A DNA stretch of 64,000 nt from Marsupella aquatica (lineage: Eukaryota > Marchantiophyta): positions 14,632,001-14,696,000 of the forward strand of contig OZ316897.1 of assembly GCA_973895155.1 (NCBI GenBank), given 5' to 3'. The position numbers and the translations under genes were made by a program. Positions 10,428-22,400 of the stretch are shown here, piece by piece. Under the pieces are notes generated by a model, which ran no database searches, was not told where the DNA came from, and saw nothing but the letters and a program-made list of their open reading frames with translations. Position 1 is the first letter of the stretch. Each line of letters begins with the position of its first letter.

Positions 10428-11289
10428 GGAGAAAAACAAATTTTGATTGTGTGAAGCGCACCTCACGTTGTTTCTGGGTTCTGAAAATTTAAAGTTAACA
10501 GTAAAAATAAAACTGTATAATGTGAATATGAAATCGATAGGGAGATGTAGAGGAGTAAACTAGACCAGACCAGAATGGGGTAGGGGAGTTTAGGGTACAT
10601 TTATATTGAATGTAAAGAGAAAATTGTTTACTAGAATAAATGGTACCCCATATTTAAATAATGCGCCTATTGATCGATACCCAGGACAGAAAATATCCGT
10701 CGTCCTATCTTCTTTGCACTTCAACCGACGCAAGATGCTTGCCTTTTGGGGAACAAGGTAGTTGAAACGAATTCACCCGTTAAAGAGAATAGATATTTAA
10801 AACTCCCAGCTCTAATTTACAACTACTACAAAAAACATTTGACTCTTACTAGAAGTTTTCTCATCGTCTAAAATCTTAAAGTTTCCCTTCCCTGAAGCTC
10901 ATATTGTTTTTCATTCCCCGCCCTCCCTCAAGCTTCCCCCCCCCTCTGAAGCTAGAGTTTTTTTTCTTCACCCCTGAAGGTGAGGTTTTTTTTCTTCCCC
11001 GAAAAAGCTGAACTTTTTTTTGCTTGCTTTGGTTTTTGCATTTTTTCTTCTCCCCCACTTTCACATTATGTACGGTTTACATCATGTGTGAAAAAAACTA
11101 GGATACAATGTACGAATTTGATGAAAAAAATCACCCATAGTTTAGGGAACCAATAGAGAGCTGGTAAATTCAGGCATGTACTTTGGCTGGTATTTGTCCC
11201 TGCAATACCCAAAATGCCGATCCGGTGAGGTTTAGGGTCTTTTCAGTACATTCAGAGTCCTTCTGTCGGCACAGGCCACCTTCATGGGG
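10428..11289. other. No gene; pyrimidine-rich stretch
   Basis: 10870-11060 consists of CCCTGAAGCT-like words separated by long T and C runs, a low-complexity region. No coding region is recognised. Confidence 0.4.
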
Positions 11290-11353
11290 TACCCTCATTG
11301 ATCAAAGTACCATCATTGATAAGCGTACCCTCATTGATAAGAGTACTACCCTC
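11290..11353 (+). repeat. 18-bp minisatellite, left part (interrupted by Copia)
   Basis: Repeats of the type GTACCCTCATTGATAAGA: four units, the last one cut at CCCTC (11349-11353), which is the target duplication of the inserted Copia element. The array resumes at 17187. Confidence 0.88.
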
Positions 11354-11649
11354 TGTAAGAAACCGTCGGCTCCGGACTAGACAGCAATGCGGAAACATGA
11401 GAGAGACTCATTCAGACGCTACACCAACGAGACACCCCGAGTGGAGAAACTCCTGAAGGCTCCATAGCAAATGAAAGTACATGTGAAGAATAAGGGAGAG
11501 AGTGCTCTCCCTCCAGCCTATACCCCCCAAGGGGGGCCAAGATGAGTGGGCCTAAACTAAGCGGATCTTATCCTAATGTAATCTAGGGTTAAAACTAACC
11601 CTAGTAAAGCCAAGCTAACTATGTCGGGAACTAGAGTCAATTCCTAACA
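11354..11649 (-). repeat. 3' LTR of the minus-strand Copia element (296 bp)
   Basis: TGTAAG...CTAACA on the plus strand, i.e. TGTTAG...TTACA in element sense. It contains a perfect inverted repeat, CTAGGGTTA at 11583-11591 and TAACCCTAG at 11596-11604, separated by AAAC. Confidence 0.96.
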
Positions 11650-11661
11650 ATCTCCACCTTG
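11650..11661 (-). other. Polypurine tract of the minus-strand Copia element
   Basis: In element sense the sequence CAAGGTGGAGAT directly precedes the 3' LTR, the usual Copia polypurine tract form. Confidence 0.8.
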
Positions 11662-11716
11662 ACTCAAGTTCACAGAATGAGTCAGGTGATATACAATATG
11701 TAACTAAGTAACATAT

Positions 11717-13111
11717 TTACATAGTCACTGGTTGGGCCCTAACATTAATAATATCCACACAATGACTAAAGCTACTGGTAGGTAAAACTTTGGTAAACAT
11801 GTCTGTCGCATTCTCCTCTGAAGCCACCTTCTCCAGAAACATCTGCTTCGTCTCAATCACCTCACGGATGAAGTGATAACGAATATCAATGTGCTTTGTC
11901 CTGGCATGGAACACAGGGTTCTTAGCCAGATGCAAAGCACTTTGACTGTCGCACAGCAGCACCGGTCTTTCAGGTGAAAGACCCAGATCACTCACCAATC
12001 TCCGTAGCCAGATCAGCTCCTTGGTTGCCTCACATGCAGCCATGTACTCAGCCTCAGTAGTAGACAACGCAACACAAGATTGAGTTGCCGACTTCCAGCT
12101 GATACAACCTCCACCCAACATAAACACATAGCCTGTAGTAGACTTCCTGTCATCCAAGTTACCAGCATAATCTGAATCTACAAAACCTTCCAACTCTAAT
12201 GTAGAGTCTGCTTTACCGTCAAATAAGATCCCACAATCTAAGGTACCTTTCAGATACCGCAAAACCCACTTCATTGCTTCCCAGTGAAGCTTACCAGGAT
12301 TTGCCATAAATTTGCTCAAAATGCTAACAGCGTGGGCAATGTTAGGTCTAGTGCATGTCATTGCATACATCAAAATACCCACAACACTATCATAGGGAAC
12401 ATGTTTCATCACCAGTCTATCACTCTCACTAGAAGGGCAATCATTCTTTGAGAGTTTAAAGTGGGAGGCCAATGGAGTACCAACTGGTTTTGCATTCTCC
12501 ATTCCATACTTGGCAAGTACCTTCTCCAAATACTGCCTCTGAGACAACCATAATTGCCTTTGCTCCCTGTCATGATGAATCTCCATCCCTAGTATCTTCT
12601 TGGCCTGACCCAAGTCCTTCATTGAAAACTCCTTACTCAGCATTGCTTTCAAATGGGCAACATCAGACTTATTCTCAGCCAGGATCAGCATGTCATCCAC
12701 GTACAATGCCAGCACAATGTAACCAAAGCGTGAGTAATTCTCCACCTCCTTCATGTAAATACAACAATCATGTTCACTTCGTGTGAACCCCTGAGATAAC
12801 ATGAAGGAATCAAAACGCTTATTCCACTCTCTAGGACTCTGCTTCAATCCGTATAACGAGCACAAGAGCTTACACACCAAGTGTCTGGTCTTCTCATCAA
12901 TAAAACCTGGAGGCTGAGTCATATAAATCTCCACATCAAGCAATCCATGCAGGAAAGCAGTAATTACATCCATCTGATCTAACTCAAGATCATAGAATGT
13001 CACAATCGCAAGTAAAACACGGATAGTAGCAAGTTTGACAACTGGTGAGAAAATCTCCGTGTAGTCCAAGCCCTTCTTCTGGGTGTACCCTTTGGCCACA
13101 AGGCGTGCCAT
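11717..13111 (-). pseudogene. Copia pol, reverse transcriptase and RNase H part
   Basis: A 464-codon open stretch starts at ARLVAKGYTQ, the conserved entry to the Copia reverse transcriptase. It carries YVDD (about residues 137-140), the GMEI and SLYGLKQSP segments, and the RNase H motifs STTEAEY and CDSQSALHL, and ends in a normal stop. It is in a different frame from the upstream gag-integrase part and overlaps it at 12990-13111. Comparison with the family shows that about ten residues expected between KKKQDG and ARLVAKGY are missing, so a small deletion shifted the frame here. Confidence 0.93.
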
Positions 13112-15722
13112 CCTGCTTCTTCTTGTACAACCATCTACACGGAACCAGTGTTTTCCCGCGAGGCATGTCAGTTAAGCGCCAAGTTGAATTCTTCTTCAAA
13201 GAATTCATCTCCTTCAACATCGCCTCCAACCACTTATCCTTCTCTGGAGAGGCCATAGCTTCTTCATAGCTAGAGGGGTCTCCATCTTTAGTAAGCAAAA
13301 CAACACCGGGATCATCGTCATGTTCAACAATGTGAACACGAGGATTTGCAAAACCAAATCTATCAGGGGGTTGGCCAAAATTGGCCCTGGTGGAGCGCCT
13401 TGGTTGAGGAATTTCTCCTCTACCAGAGGGACTAGCAGCTTCCTCATCACCACCAAGCTCCACCGTAGTGGGTTCCTCCACCTGTTCCTCCTGAATATCC
13501 CGGGGTCTTGACAACCATTCTTTGTCAAAAACAACATTTCTGCTCAGAACTGCCTTGCAATCGATAGGATCCCACAATTTATAGCCCTTCTGCCCAGGAC
13601 TAAAGCCTAGAAAAATATGTTTCTTAGACTTGGGATCCAACTTAGATCTGTGTGTCTGCTCAATGTGAACATAGGCAGCACAACCAAAAACTCGGAGTCT
13701 AGAGTAATCAGCAGGTCTCTTATACCACAACTCAAATGGAGTCTGCATCAACTTACTACTATGCGGTGACAGATTGTAGACGTATGCAACTTGGTTGATA
13801 GCTTCAGCCCAAAAGTTGTTGGGTAACTTGGACTTACATAGCATGCTGCGTGCTTTCTCCAGTAATGTCCGATTCAACGGTTCTGCAACTCCATTCTGCT
13901 GCGGGGTCTCCGGTACAGTGTAATGACGCTTGAGGCCAAGGTCCCGACCAAATTGATCAAACTCATTGGACTTATACTCGCCACCGTTATCGGACCAAAC
14001 ACACTTCAACTCCTTCCCAGTTTGTAGCTCTACCATGGCTTTCCACTCCTTGAAGATCTCAAAGACTTGAGACTTTTCCTTCATGTAGTACAGCCAACAC
14101 ATTTGAGAGTAATCATCTACAAACGTCACAAAATATCTGGCTCCACCCAACGACGGCTCCGGCGCTGGACCCCAAACATCCGAATGTACATACTCAAGAA
14201 TCTCATGAGAATGGTATGAACTAGAACTGAAACTCACTCTCCTCTGCTTGCCGAAGATGCAATCTTCACAGAAAGAGAGTTTACCAGATTGAGCGCCTTG
14301 CAGCAAATCTCTGTTTGCCAAGGCTGCCAATCCTTTACCACTCAAGTGCCCCAACCGTGCATGCCACAAATCTATGGCTTGTGTGCGACCAGATGTTGAG
14401 GGTGCTTCAATTGAAGTAGCCGTAGATGACTCGATAGCAGGTGTTGCCGCTGCATCCGAACGTTCCACCACGGAATCCACATGCTCCACTCTAGGAGCAA
14501 TGACATCGCCTTCCAAGATGTACAAATTATTCTGCCGTAGCGCTTTAATCAAAGATACATCATCTTTGACGACAAAGAGCGCACCATCACGTGTAGTGAA
14601 ATGAGATCCACCAGCTTCCAAAGCACCAAGAGAAATCAAATTCTTAGAGATGTCTGGTATGTGTCTGACTTGCGTCAGTGCTCGCACAACACCATCAAAC
14701 ATCCAGAATTTGATAGTCCCCATGCCAACAATCGCACATCGGACTCCATTTCTGATTTCCACAGTACCGGTACAAGGTTGGTAAGTGAAGAAATACGATT
14801 GCGTTGGACACACGTGATAAGAGGAACCCGAATCCAACATCCATTTATTGTCATACACAAAATTCACAGCACCAATACATAGCACTTCAACAGCATCCCC
14901 ATTATCAGCAATCACAATACCAGCTGACGATGAGGATGCACCATTGGAAGCAAGACGCTTCTGCTTCGATAGAGAAGGACAATTCCACTTGGTGTGGCCC
15001 TTCTCATGGCAATGCCAACACTGAAATTTCTTACTACGGGACTTAGATTTAGATGTACTGTGTGATTTAGATCTAGACTGATTCGTAGTACGCTCCGTCG
15101 ATCTGCCTCTAACCACTAAGGCAACAGACTCATTATCACGGCCAGAAAGTTGTCGCTTGCCCCATTCTGCAAGAACGGTAGCCTTCACCTCATCCAACTT
15201 CAACTTAGAATTGTCATGTGTGATGACCGTTACCAACGTTGAATAGCTCTGAGGAAGCGACATCAACAAATGCATTGCAAGATACTCATCGGTCAACTTG
15301 TCTCCTGCCGTGACCACCTCGTGCACAATCTCATCAAAGAGACTGAGGTGATCACGCATGTTGCCACCATCCTTCAACTTCAACCTGAACAGCCGCTCCA
15401 AGTGATAAATGCGAGTAGTCAATGAAGTACTCTGGTAGAGCTGAGTAAGCATATCCCAGATCTTCTTGGCGTTACGATCCATTCCCAACACGTTCTTGAG
15501 AATGTTGTTTGCCAAGAACAACTCAATTGTGCTACACGCCTGCACCGACATGTCCTCCCACTCCTCATCTGTTAGATTCGAGGGTTTCACTCCAGTGAGG
15601 GTCTTCTCAAGACCCTACTGGATCAACACATTGGTCACCTTTCGAGTCCAGAGGCTGAAGCTAACCTTCCCGTCAAACTTCTCCACCTCAAACTTTGGCG
15701 CCGCAAGCTTTCTTGAAGTCAT
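12990..15722 (-). pseudogene. Copia gag, protease, integrase part with an internal stop
   Basis: The gag start ATG is at 15722-15720. The frame runs 35 codons to a TAG at 15617-15615, then is open for 866 codons. Counting from the codon at 15590: gag helices to about 150, a CCHC zinc knuckle at 191-204 (C191, C194, H199, C204), the protease motif DSG at 253-255, the integrase zinc region (H410, H415, C441, C444) and the integrase catalytic triad D471, D534, E570. The frame then enters the reverse transcriptase region and goes out of frame near 13110. The single stop in gag could be read through, but together with the pol frameshift this copy looks defective. Confidence 0.93.
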
Positions 15723-15959
15723 TGATGCTGCCACAAACACACAGGAAACACAACCAAAATACCTCCACCCAAAAAGTCACCAAAAAATGAAAGTTGGTGA
15801 AAGTGGAAATGGAATGCACCGCCGCGTAGCCTGCAAGGTACACTACCAAGATCTGAAAATGATTTGGCAAAAAACTTCTCCAGCGAAAACTGATTCAACC
15901 CAGACCGGAGGGGGGTCAAAATGGCCGTTTTGACCCCCGTCGGGTATTTTAGGTCCCGA

Positions 15960-16460
15960 AAAAATTCCGCAATAGTTAGATGCAAATCGATTTCACAGGC
16001 CCGTGCTCAACTCCCTTGAGTATCCCCTTGCAAAGCTGTGCAAAAACACCTGTCCCCTCTCCCCCTCTTCAATGCTCATAGGGCCTTGTGCCCAAAGAAA
16101 ATGACTCCCGTAAGAAGGGAGCACAAATCCTTCCCTTCCCACTTAATGCAGTACTTTCAAGTACTGCACCTGCAGGTACAGTTGTACCTGCTCAGACCTT
16201 AGGCCCTGCAGGAAAATACTCCCGTGAGGAGGGAGCTCCCTCTCCCCACTGTACCTGCGGGTACAGTTGTACCCCGTCCACCTGCTTGTGCCTTTGGCCT
16301 TGTACCGCCACGTACAGGCGTACATATGATGGGGCTTGTACAGTCGCCCTGGTAGTCCTCTCGTACTTTCTCCTGCCGTTCCGCCAAAAAATGTTGCGCA
16401 GCGGCGACCAGGACAGAAAAGCCCAACAAGCAAAATTTTGCAACTTTGGCTTACAAAAAC
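15960..16460 (-). other. Copia leader with repeated palindromes
   Basis: Between the primer-binding site and gag lies a leader with a twice-repeated module on the plus strand: ACTCCCGT-AG-AGGGAGC (16106-16122 and 16219-16233) followed by a GTACCTGC(A/G)GGTACAGTTGTACC-like palindromic cluster (near 16171 and 16250). These can form stable hairpins. In LTR elements such leaders hold packaging and dimerisation signals; that role here is inference. Confidence 0.6.
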
Positions 16461-16876
16461 TTGACTTTTAACAAGAAGGAAAATGGCCCCTCTGGCCCCA
16501 CAACGAGAAGAGTCGAAACAAAAAACAAAGCATAACCTAGAGCATCAAGCTCTTAACAGCAAACTCAAAATGAGATTACTCCGCACTCGAAAAACAAAAA
16601 GTAATGAAACTTTCGCCAGAACTTAGTGCATACCAACGTGCATAAAAGATCGTTGGACTGTACACCCAACAATCCCTTCAGAAAAACACAGTGACACATC
16701 CAACACTTCAGAGAAGTTACAATTGGAAAACCGTCACCCCTTCTGAACACAAATCCTTCAATGTGAAACGACCAGTGAAACGATCACGCAACCGTCAACG
16801 ACGATTCAATCTTTCACCACGATCCAACACAATGATCGCTCTCACCACTGCCCAGACCACCGAACCACGAACACGA

Positions 16877-16889
16877 GGCTCTGATACCA
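16877..16889 (-). other. Primer-binding site, initiator tRNA-Met
   Basis: In element sense TGGTATCAGAGCC lies two bases inside the 5' LTR. It is complementary to the 3' end of plant initiator methionine tRNA, the usual Copia primer. Confidence 0.93.
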
Positions 16890-16891
16890 CT

Positions 16892-17186
16892 TGTAAGAAA
16901 CCGTCGGCTCCGGACTAGACAACAATGCGGAAACATGAGAGAGACTCATTCAGATGCTACACCAACGAGACACCCCGAGTGGAGAAACTCCTGAACGATC
17001 CATAGCAAATGAAAGTACATGTGAAGAATAAGGGAGAGAGTGCTCTCCCTCCAGCCTATACCCCCCAAGGGGGCCAAGATGAGTGGGCCTAAACTAAGCG
17101 GATCTTATCCTAATGTAATCTAGGGTTAAAACTAACCCTAGTAAGACCAAGCTAACTATGTCGGGAACTAGAGTCAATTCCTAACA
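16892..17186 (-). repeat. 5' LTR of the minus-strand Copia element (295 bp)
   Basis: Nearly identical to 11354-11649. It is the promoter-bearing LTR in element orientation. The same CTAGGGTTA/TAACCCTAG inverted repeat is present. Confidence 0.96.
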
Positions 17187-17290
17187 CCCTCATGCACAAG
17201 GGTACCCTCAGGGAGATAAGAGTACCCTCATTGATCAAAGTATCATCATTGATAAGAGTACCTTCACTGATTAGAGTACCTTTATGCTAA
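17187..17290 (+). repeat. 18-bp minisatellite, right part
   Basis: Starts with the CCCTC target duplication and continues with about five GTACCCTCATTGAT-like units, some diverged (GTATCATCATTGATAAGA, GTACCTTCACTGATTAGA). Confidence 0.85.
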
Positions 17291-19436
17291 TGCAAGGCCA
17301 GCCAGAACTCTTGGCAACAGACGGGGCCTGCCGGCCATAAAGTATCCGGCGGAAGGAAGTCAAATTTCACGGAGTCCTACTAATAATGATGGAACAGGTG
17401 GATTAATTTCTGGCGGGCCTCTCCATTGGCCCCCTCAACTAACTCTGTAGTTTGTTTTTCCCAACTCAGTAAAGAATGATTTTTTCCGCACACTTAAAGT
17501 TTCAGTTGTGCACATGATTTCCTGCGTTGCCAAATTTTTTGCACCAACCCGTGAGACAAAATTTTTTGCACTGTTTCGTCCGATGTGATAACTCCAGTCC
17601 AGAGGTGTGCTTTAGGAAATATTTTGCACCGGACCAGATATTTCTTGTCTTGTAGTACCCAGTCAAAAATGTTCGCAACATAGGTATCGCGAGATGCGAT
17701 AGGAAATTTGTCGCACAGGTTTTGCCATACCAAAATTTTTGCACAGGGGACATGCATGTGCGTACCTGCTGTCATATAAATGTTTTTGCACCAGATATTC
17801 CTCATGTTTTTTTTGTGCCCTACCATAAAAGTAAAGATTACAAAAACAAATACCATTGATTTTATCCTAAATTCTACCTCTTGTGTTGGATGTGCATTTT
17901 GTTGGGCATAGGAAAGGCGAGGAGAGTTTTTTCAGTCTAGACAGTACACTGTGGTGAAAATATGATATTTCAGGTGCGAGAAATATATGTGCTGGTAAAT
18001 GTGTTCCCATTCCAACAAATGACAGAGCTTGTTGTTATGTTCACCGAAAACAAGAGAGTAAATAGGTTAACCCTCCAAAATAGAGGGATGCAACAAAAAA
18101 AATTCTAAACCCTAAACATTGGCGTGTAAAGTAGTGTTTTGCGCCCAGCTGTACGACATAACAAATGTGTTGCATGTACGACACTTCAAATTGTGGCCAA
18201 GGCCAAATACTCACGGCAACATGTTGGATGCCATAACAGCCACCATATGTTCCTAATAAATCTCTAAAAGAACCTAAAGTTGGGTCTATTCTTCTAGAGT
18301 GAGCCCTCTAGATACCTTTAGGGCCCAGCCAAATTTATGTCCATGTAATGAAGGGTGACATTATATATGTCGAAAACGATGGCCATGTGTGATGATTTTT
18401 GTTGTCATGGCTATTCACATCCAGGCTCATAGGGACTAAATCTTCAAAATTCTCACATTTGTCACATTCCAATCATTGCCCTCTTTACTATACCAGTTTC
18501 CTGAACCATTTTATCACAGTTCTCCAGTGAATGGCCCACTCCCCCCTCTCACCCCTCCCCGCCTACCCCCAAGATCATTGAAACATTAAATCCCCGTGTC
18601 TTCACGAAGAACTTGTAGCATATATGGAAGAAATGTCAGAAACTTCTGCCTTTTTTCACCTTCCAGTCATTACCGTCCTCTGCTACGCCAAAATCCTCCA
18701 GACTGTGGGACAAAGCGCCTATAAAATGTTTCAAACTGGTGGATCCAGGTTTGATAAGGGACTGGCGCTTTTAAGTTCTGTTAAGAAATGACGGGACAAG
18801 AAAATAGGACACAGAAAAGTAATGGAGGTTTCGAACGAATAGAGTTGTCGTGAGTATAATAATACTAATGTACATTTTCTAAATGTCAGTAGTCCAAGAT
18901 GGGCACTCATTATGAAACGAGTACACATGAACTCCACTAGATTTACAATTAAGTCAACATCCAACTTGAAAGAAATGTACACCAATTGAGTTTATCTGCA
19001 CCAAGAGTCCCCATGAAGCTCAACCAAGATCAAGTCCCCATGAAGGTTTTGTTAATTTTGTTCGTGACAAAATGAGTGTTACAGAATTTTGTTGGTGACA
19101 CTACCCACATGAATCACTCCAACCCAGTTTTCGAAAGTTTTCGATTTTCCATTTACTTAACTCACTTGGCCTCATGAACAGAGATAATTAAAGTCATTTC
19201 CAAAGACTTACCTCTCAAAACATTTTGTCCTTTGAATTATTAATTGGAAGAAACAGAACCAGTCGAAGAAGCCGACCTCTGTTGCAAATTTGCCCCAAAT
19301 TAGCTGTCAAAGAACGAGTAAGACTGACTTTTATGATAGGTTTGAAACCCTCTGTAACACAGACTTTCATGATAGATTTAAAACCCTCTGTACAGTAAGG
19401 ATGAATCCAAAGCAAGTAGATTTTCCATTCTGCTTT
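17291..19436. other. No gene; degenerate TTTTTGCAC repeats
   Basis: Between 17520 and 17800 the word TTTTTGCAC (or TTTTGCAC) recurs about six times at irregular spacing, a decayed repeat. The rest shows no recognised coding sequence. The 3' UTR of MVD lies just below 19437. Confidence 0.45.
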
Positions 19437-22400
19437 TCAGGCTGCTGGAAAGCCAGATTGGCTGTCTAGGAGAGAACTAGAAGCATCGTCTAAAATTACT
19501 GCCCCCGTCCCAGGTCTTGAACAGATAAGATATCCAAGCTCCCCTTTTGTTCGCTGACAGTTGACACCATTCCATTCAGTAGGAGTGGGGAGTGCTTCAA
19601 TGTCTTCTACGGACTTAATTCCAGCTAGTTGTAGAATGCTTTGATCTCCCACGACGTAACTGCAAGACCAGCGAGAGGTTGCAGAGCTGATGTTAATTTG
19701 CAGACGTCCAGCCAGCGGATCAAAAAAAATTGCTTCCTTGCTCTCATGCATTTTACAATTATGCAGCAGTCCCCGAGTGGTACAGGTTGGTAAACAGAAA
19801 CGCACCTTGAGAAGTCAGCTTCAGGCGCTGGAGGGAAAACATACAAGAGACGCTGCAACAAAGCTGTGGCAGCCTTCTCATTGGGTGCAAATAGGACCGC
19901 ATTTGGCCCAGCATCGAACGTATATGCAGCCTGCAAAGTGCCAAAGAATCTTCAATTCATTGGTCCTGTCCCAAGGACCAAATAGAACTGAAAAACGCTC
20001 CAAGACGAGTCGTCACAAAGACTCGTCAGCAGCCATAAGATCAAATGTTTACTATTGATGGAAAACTTAATCAAACCCTGAATCGTTGTCCATGCACCAG
20101 AAGACCATGGTCAGAAGAAGTGTGCATACCTGAGGAGTTTTCTCGTGACTGTTCCAGCGCTCAACAAGACCAATAAGTCTAAGAACAAAACAAGGAAAAG
20201 CAACATCAGACCAGAACCCTTCTTGAAAACAAATACCAGCTAGTCGTACAGAAAGCAGTCCTGCATGAAGTACCAGCATCTACTATAAGAAGATACCTGC
20301 GTGAAGTATCGTTCATGTAGAAAATCGGAGGATATGTATCAAGACAGGTAGCATGGAACTGATTGCTATCAGCACAGCTGATTTTTGCAAATGCTGCAAA
20401 ATCACGATTCTTTATGGCTTCCTCCATCTGTGCTATGCGCTTGGGAACTACTGTCTGTCCACCCAGTAACCGAGACATGATCAGAAGAAACGCACAAATA
20501 AAGTCTCTCATAAACAAAAATAACAGGGATCTTCCATCACTTCCCACATCTGCGCTCAAATAACATACTCGGTTTGTAACAAAGATTCCCAGATCAAATA
20601 ACCTGGATTGTATCTGCTTCAGGACAGCTCATTCACCTACTTGCAGAACAAGCACTTGAGCTATTGAAATGAAGTGTTTGCTAAGACGGCGGAGGATGGA
20701 TTAATCCAGAATTGAAGTGTCAAAAGAGAAGAAAATACCTCAGCTCTGTACTTTAGAAGAGGGCTTGTTCGCACACTCTCCTGCATACCTGCAGTGCTGC
20801 TAGTCTCTTTTTGACGCGAGCTCACCTACGTTGTCCACACGATTGCAAGTTCAAAAAGTATATACCGTGCTTTCATTGAATGCATTCTGAAGTCAACAAG
20901 AAATCTGAAGAACATATACTAACAAACCATACGGGGGCTGAGCCTTACCACTGCAATAAGAATAACCAGGTCCTTCCAGTGATCTTCTCCAAAAAGCTGT
21001 GTTGCCACGCTATCTCTCCCATCGTCCTCCTTGCTTCTCCGAAAATCACAATGGCATCAGAATACCTGTTGTCTTGAAGAGAAACCAGAGTACCTGCTCT
21101 AAAACAATGTACTACAGAGATTCTAAATCAGATGGAAAACCCAAAAGCAGTTGTAACGGATATACCTGTCCCATAGTCCACTTAACATATCCACCGTATA
21201 AGCTGCGGCAGGCACTTCCTGAACCAAGCCTTCAATACCATAAGACCATCACTAAGTTAGTCTAGATATCGTACAAAACGATCCAGTTGCCTTTGAAGGC
21301 GCTACTCAAAACTTTGACCAAAGTGGATGCCCTGTTTAGAAGAGCTTGGTGATTTGTGTCACATGTTAATGTTATCGCTTACACTTTTGGTCCAAGAAAT
21401 TCGTTGGCATCCAATGGAAACTGATCCAAAACTTTATTTTAAGCGTCAAACATCGGTATCAAGATCCATCGAACAATCGGAGATAAAGAGTAGAGTCAGG
21501 ATCAATGGGAAATACCGAGCAATTGAAGACAATTCTCCTTGATAGGACTCCTTCGCTCCCATTAGGTTTGCAAGCCCATAAACTGGAGTTTGAACATGAC
21601 ATTCTCACTGTCAGCATAGAGCACATGAGAGCTGTAGTTGAAATCCTAGTCATTCAATTTCCCGTTTGAACATGACATTCTCGCTGTGAACACAGACCAC
21701 CTAAGCACTGTGAAATCCCTGTCATTCAATTCCACGTCTTCAAAACCAGTACAATCACGACACAGAGACTAGCAATAGATACGATGAACGGTCTTCCACC
21801 AGCTTGCTAAAATGTTCTCGCAAATAGAGGCACGGCCACCAAAGGCATTTTAGAAGTATAAGACTCGAAGTGTTTATAATGAGTAAACAAGGGACAGAGG
21901 CAAGACCTAAGCATGCAAACCCGGCAGCTGAAGAAGCGAGGCCAGCAGCCGTGGGAAAGTTATTCTTTGATGCAACATGGACTTTCAATTTCTGCCAGTC
22001 TTCCTTCTTCACGACAAGACCAGTCTTCTCGTCCACCACATCTGTCGCTCTGGCACGGATCTGCTTCAAGCAGTTCTTATACCTTTCACTCTCCATGGAC
22101 ACCTCCTGCCACAACCGCACCCATTCCCTTACCGATCAGAGAATAGTATTCATGACATGTTCTGCCTGTGCTGAAATTCTCAAAAGGACAAAGAAAACGC
22201 AGGCCTCCTCCAATTCCCGGGAGCCGAATCAACCTCACAGTGGATGTAGAATTAGAATAAAATCTCACGTCATCAAAAACAAACTCACACTGGATGCATA
22301 AAGACTGCACGTAGCAAAATCAATTACGCAATGTTAAAATATGGGCACCTCCCAATGAACGTACTTTGTGTCCCGACCGGACTAGATCAAGAAAAGCTCT

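Larger units (their letters stand above)
11354..17186 (-). mobile_element. Ty1/Copia LTR retrotransposon, nearly full length, frame-broken
   Basis: Two LTRs (11354-11649 and 16892-17186) enclose gag-pol on the minus strand, in the Copia order gag, protease, integrase, reverse transcriptase, RNase H. The perfect 5-bp duplication CCCTC flanks it (11349-11353 and 17187-17191). The primer-binding site matches initiator methionine tRNA. The two LTRs differ by six substitutions and one single-base indel in my hand alignment, so the insertion is fairly young. Two lesions in the coding region (an amber codon in gag, and a small deletion with frameshift before the reverse transcriptase) mean this copy cannot make its own full polyprotein. 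Confidence 0.96.

Noticed and set aside
16143-16471. Several overlapping frames on both strands in the Copia leader
   Set aside because: They arise from the palindromic leader repeats and are not part of gag or pol.
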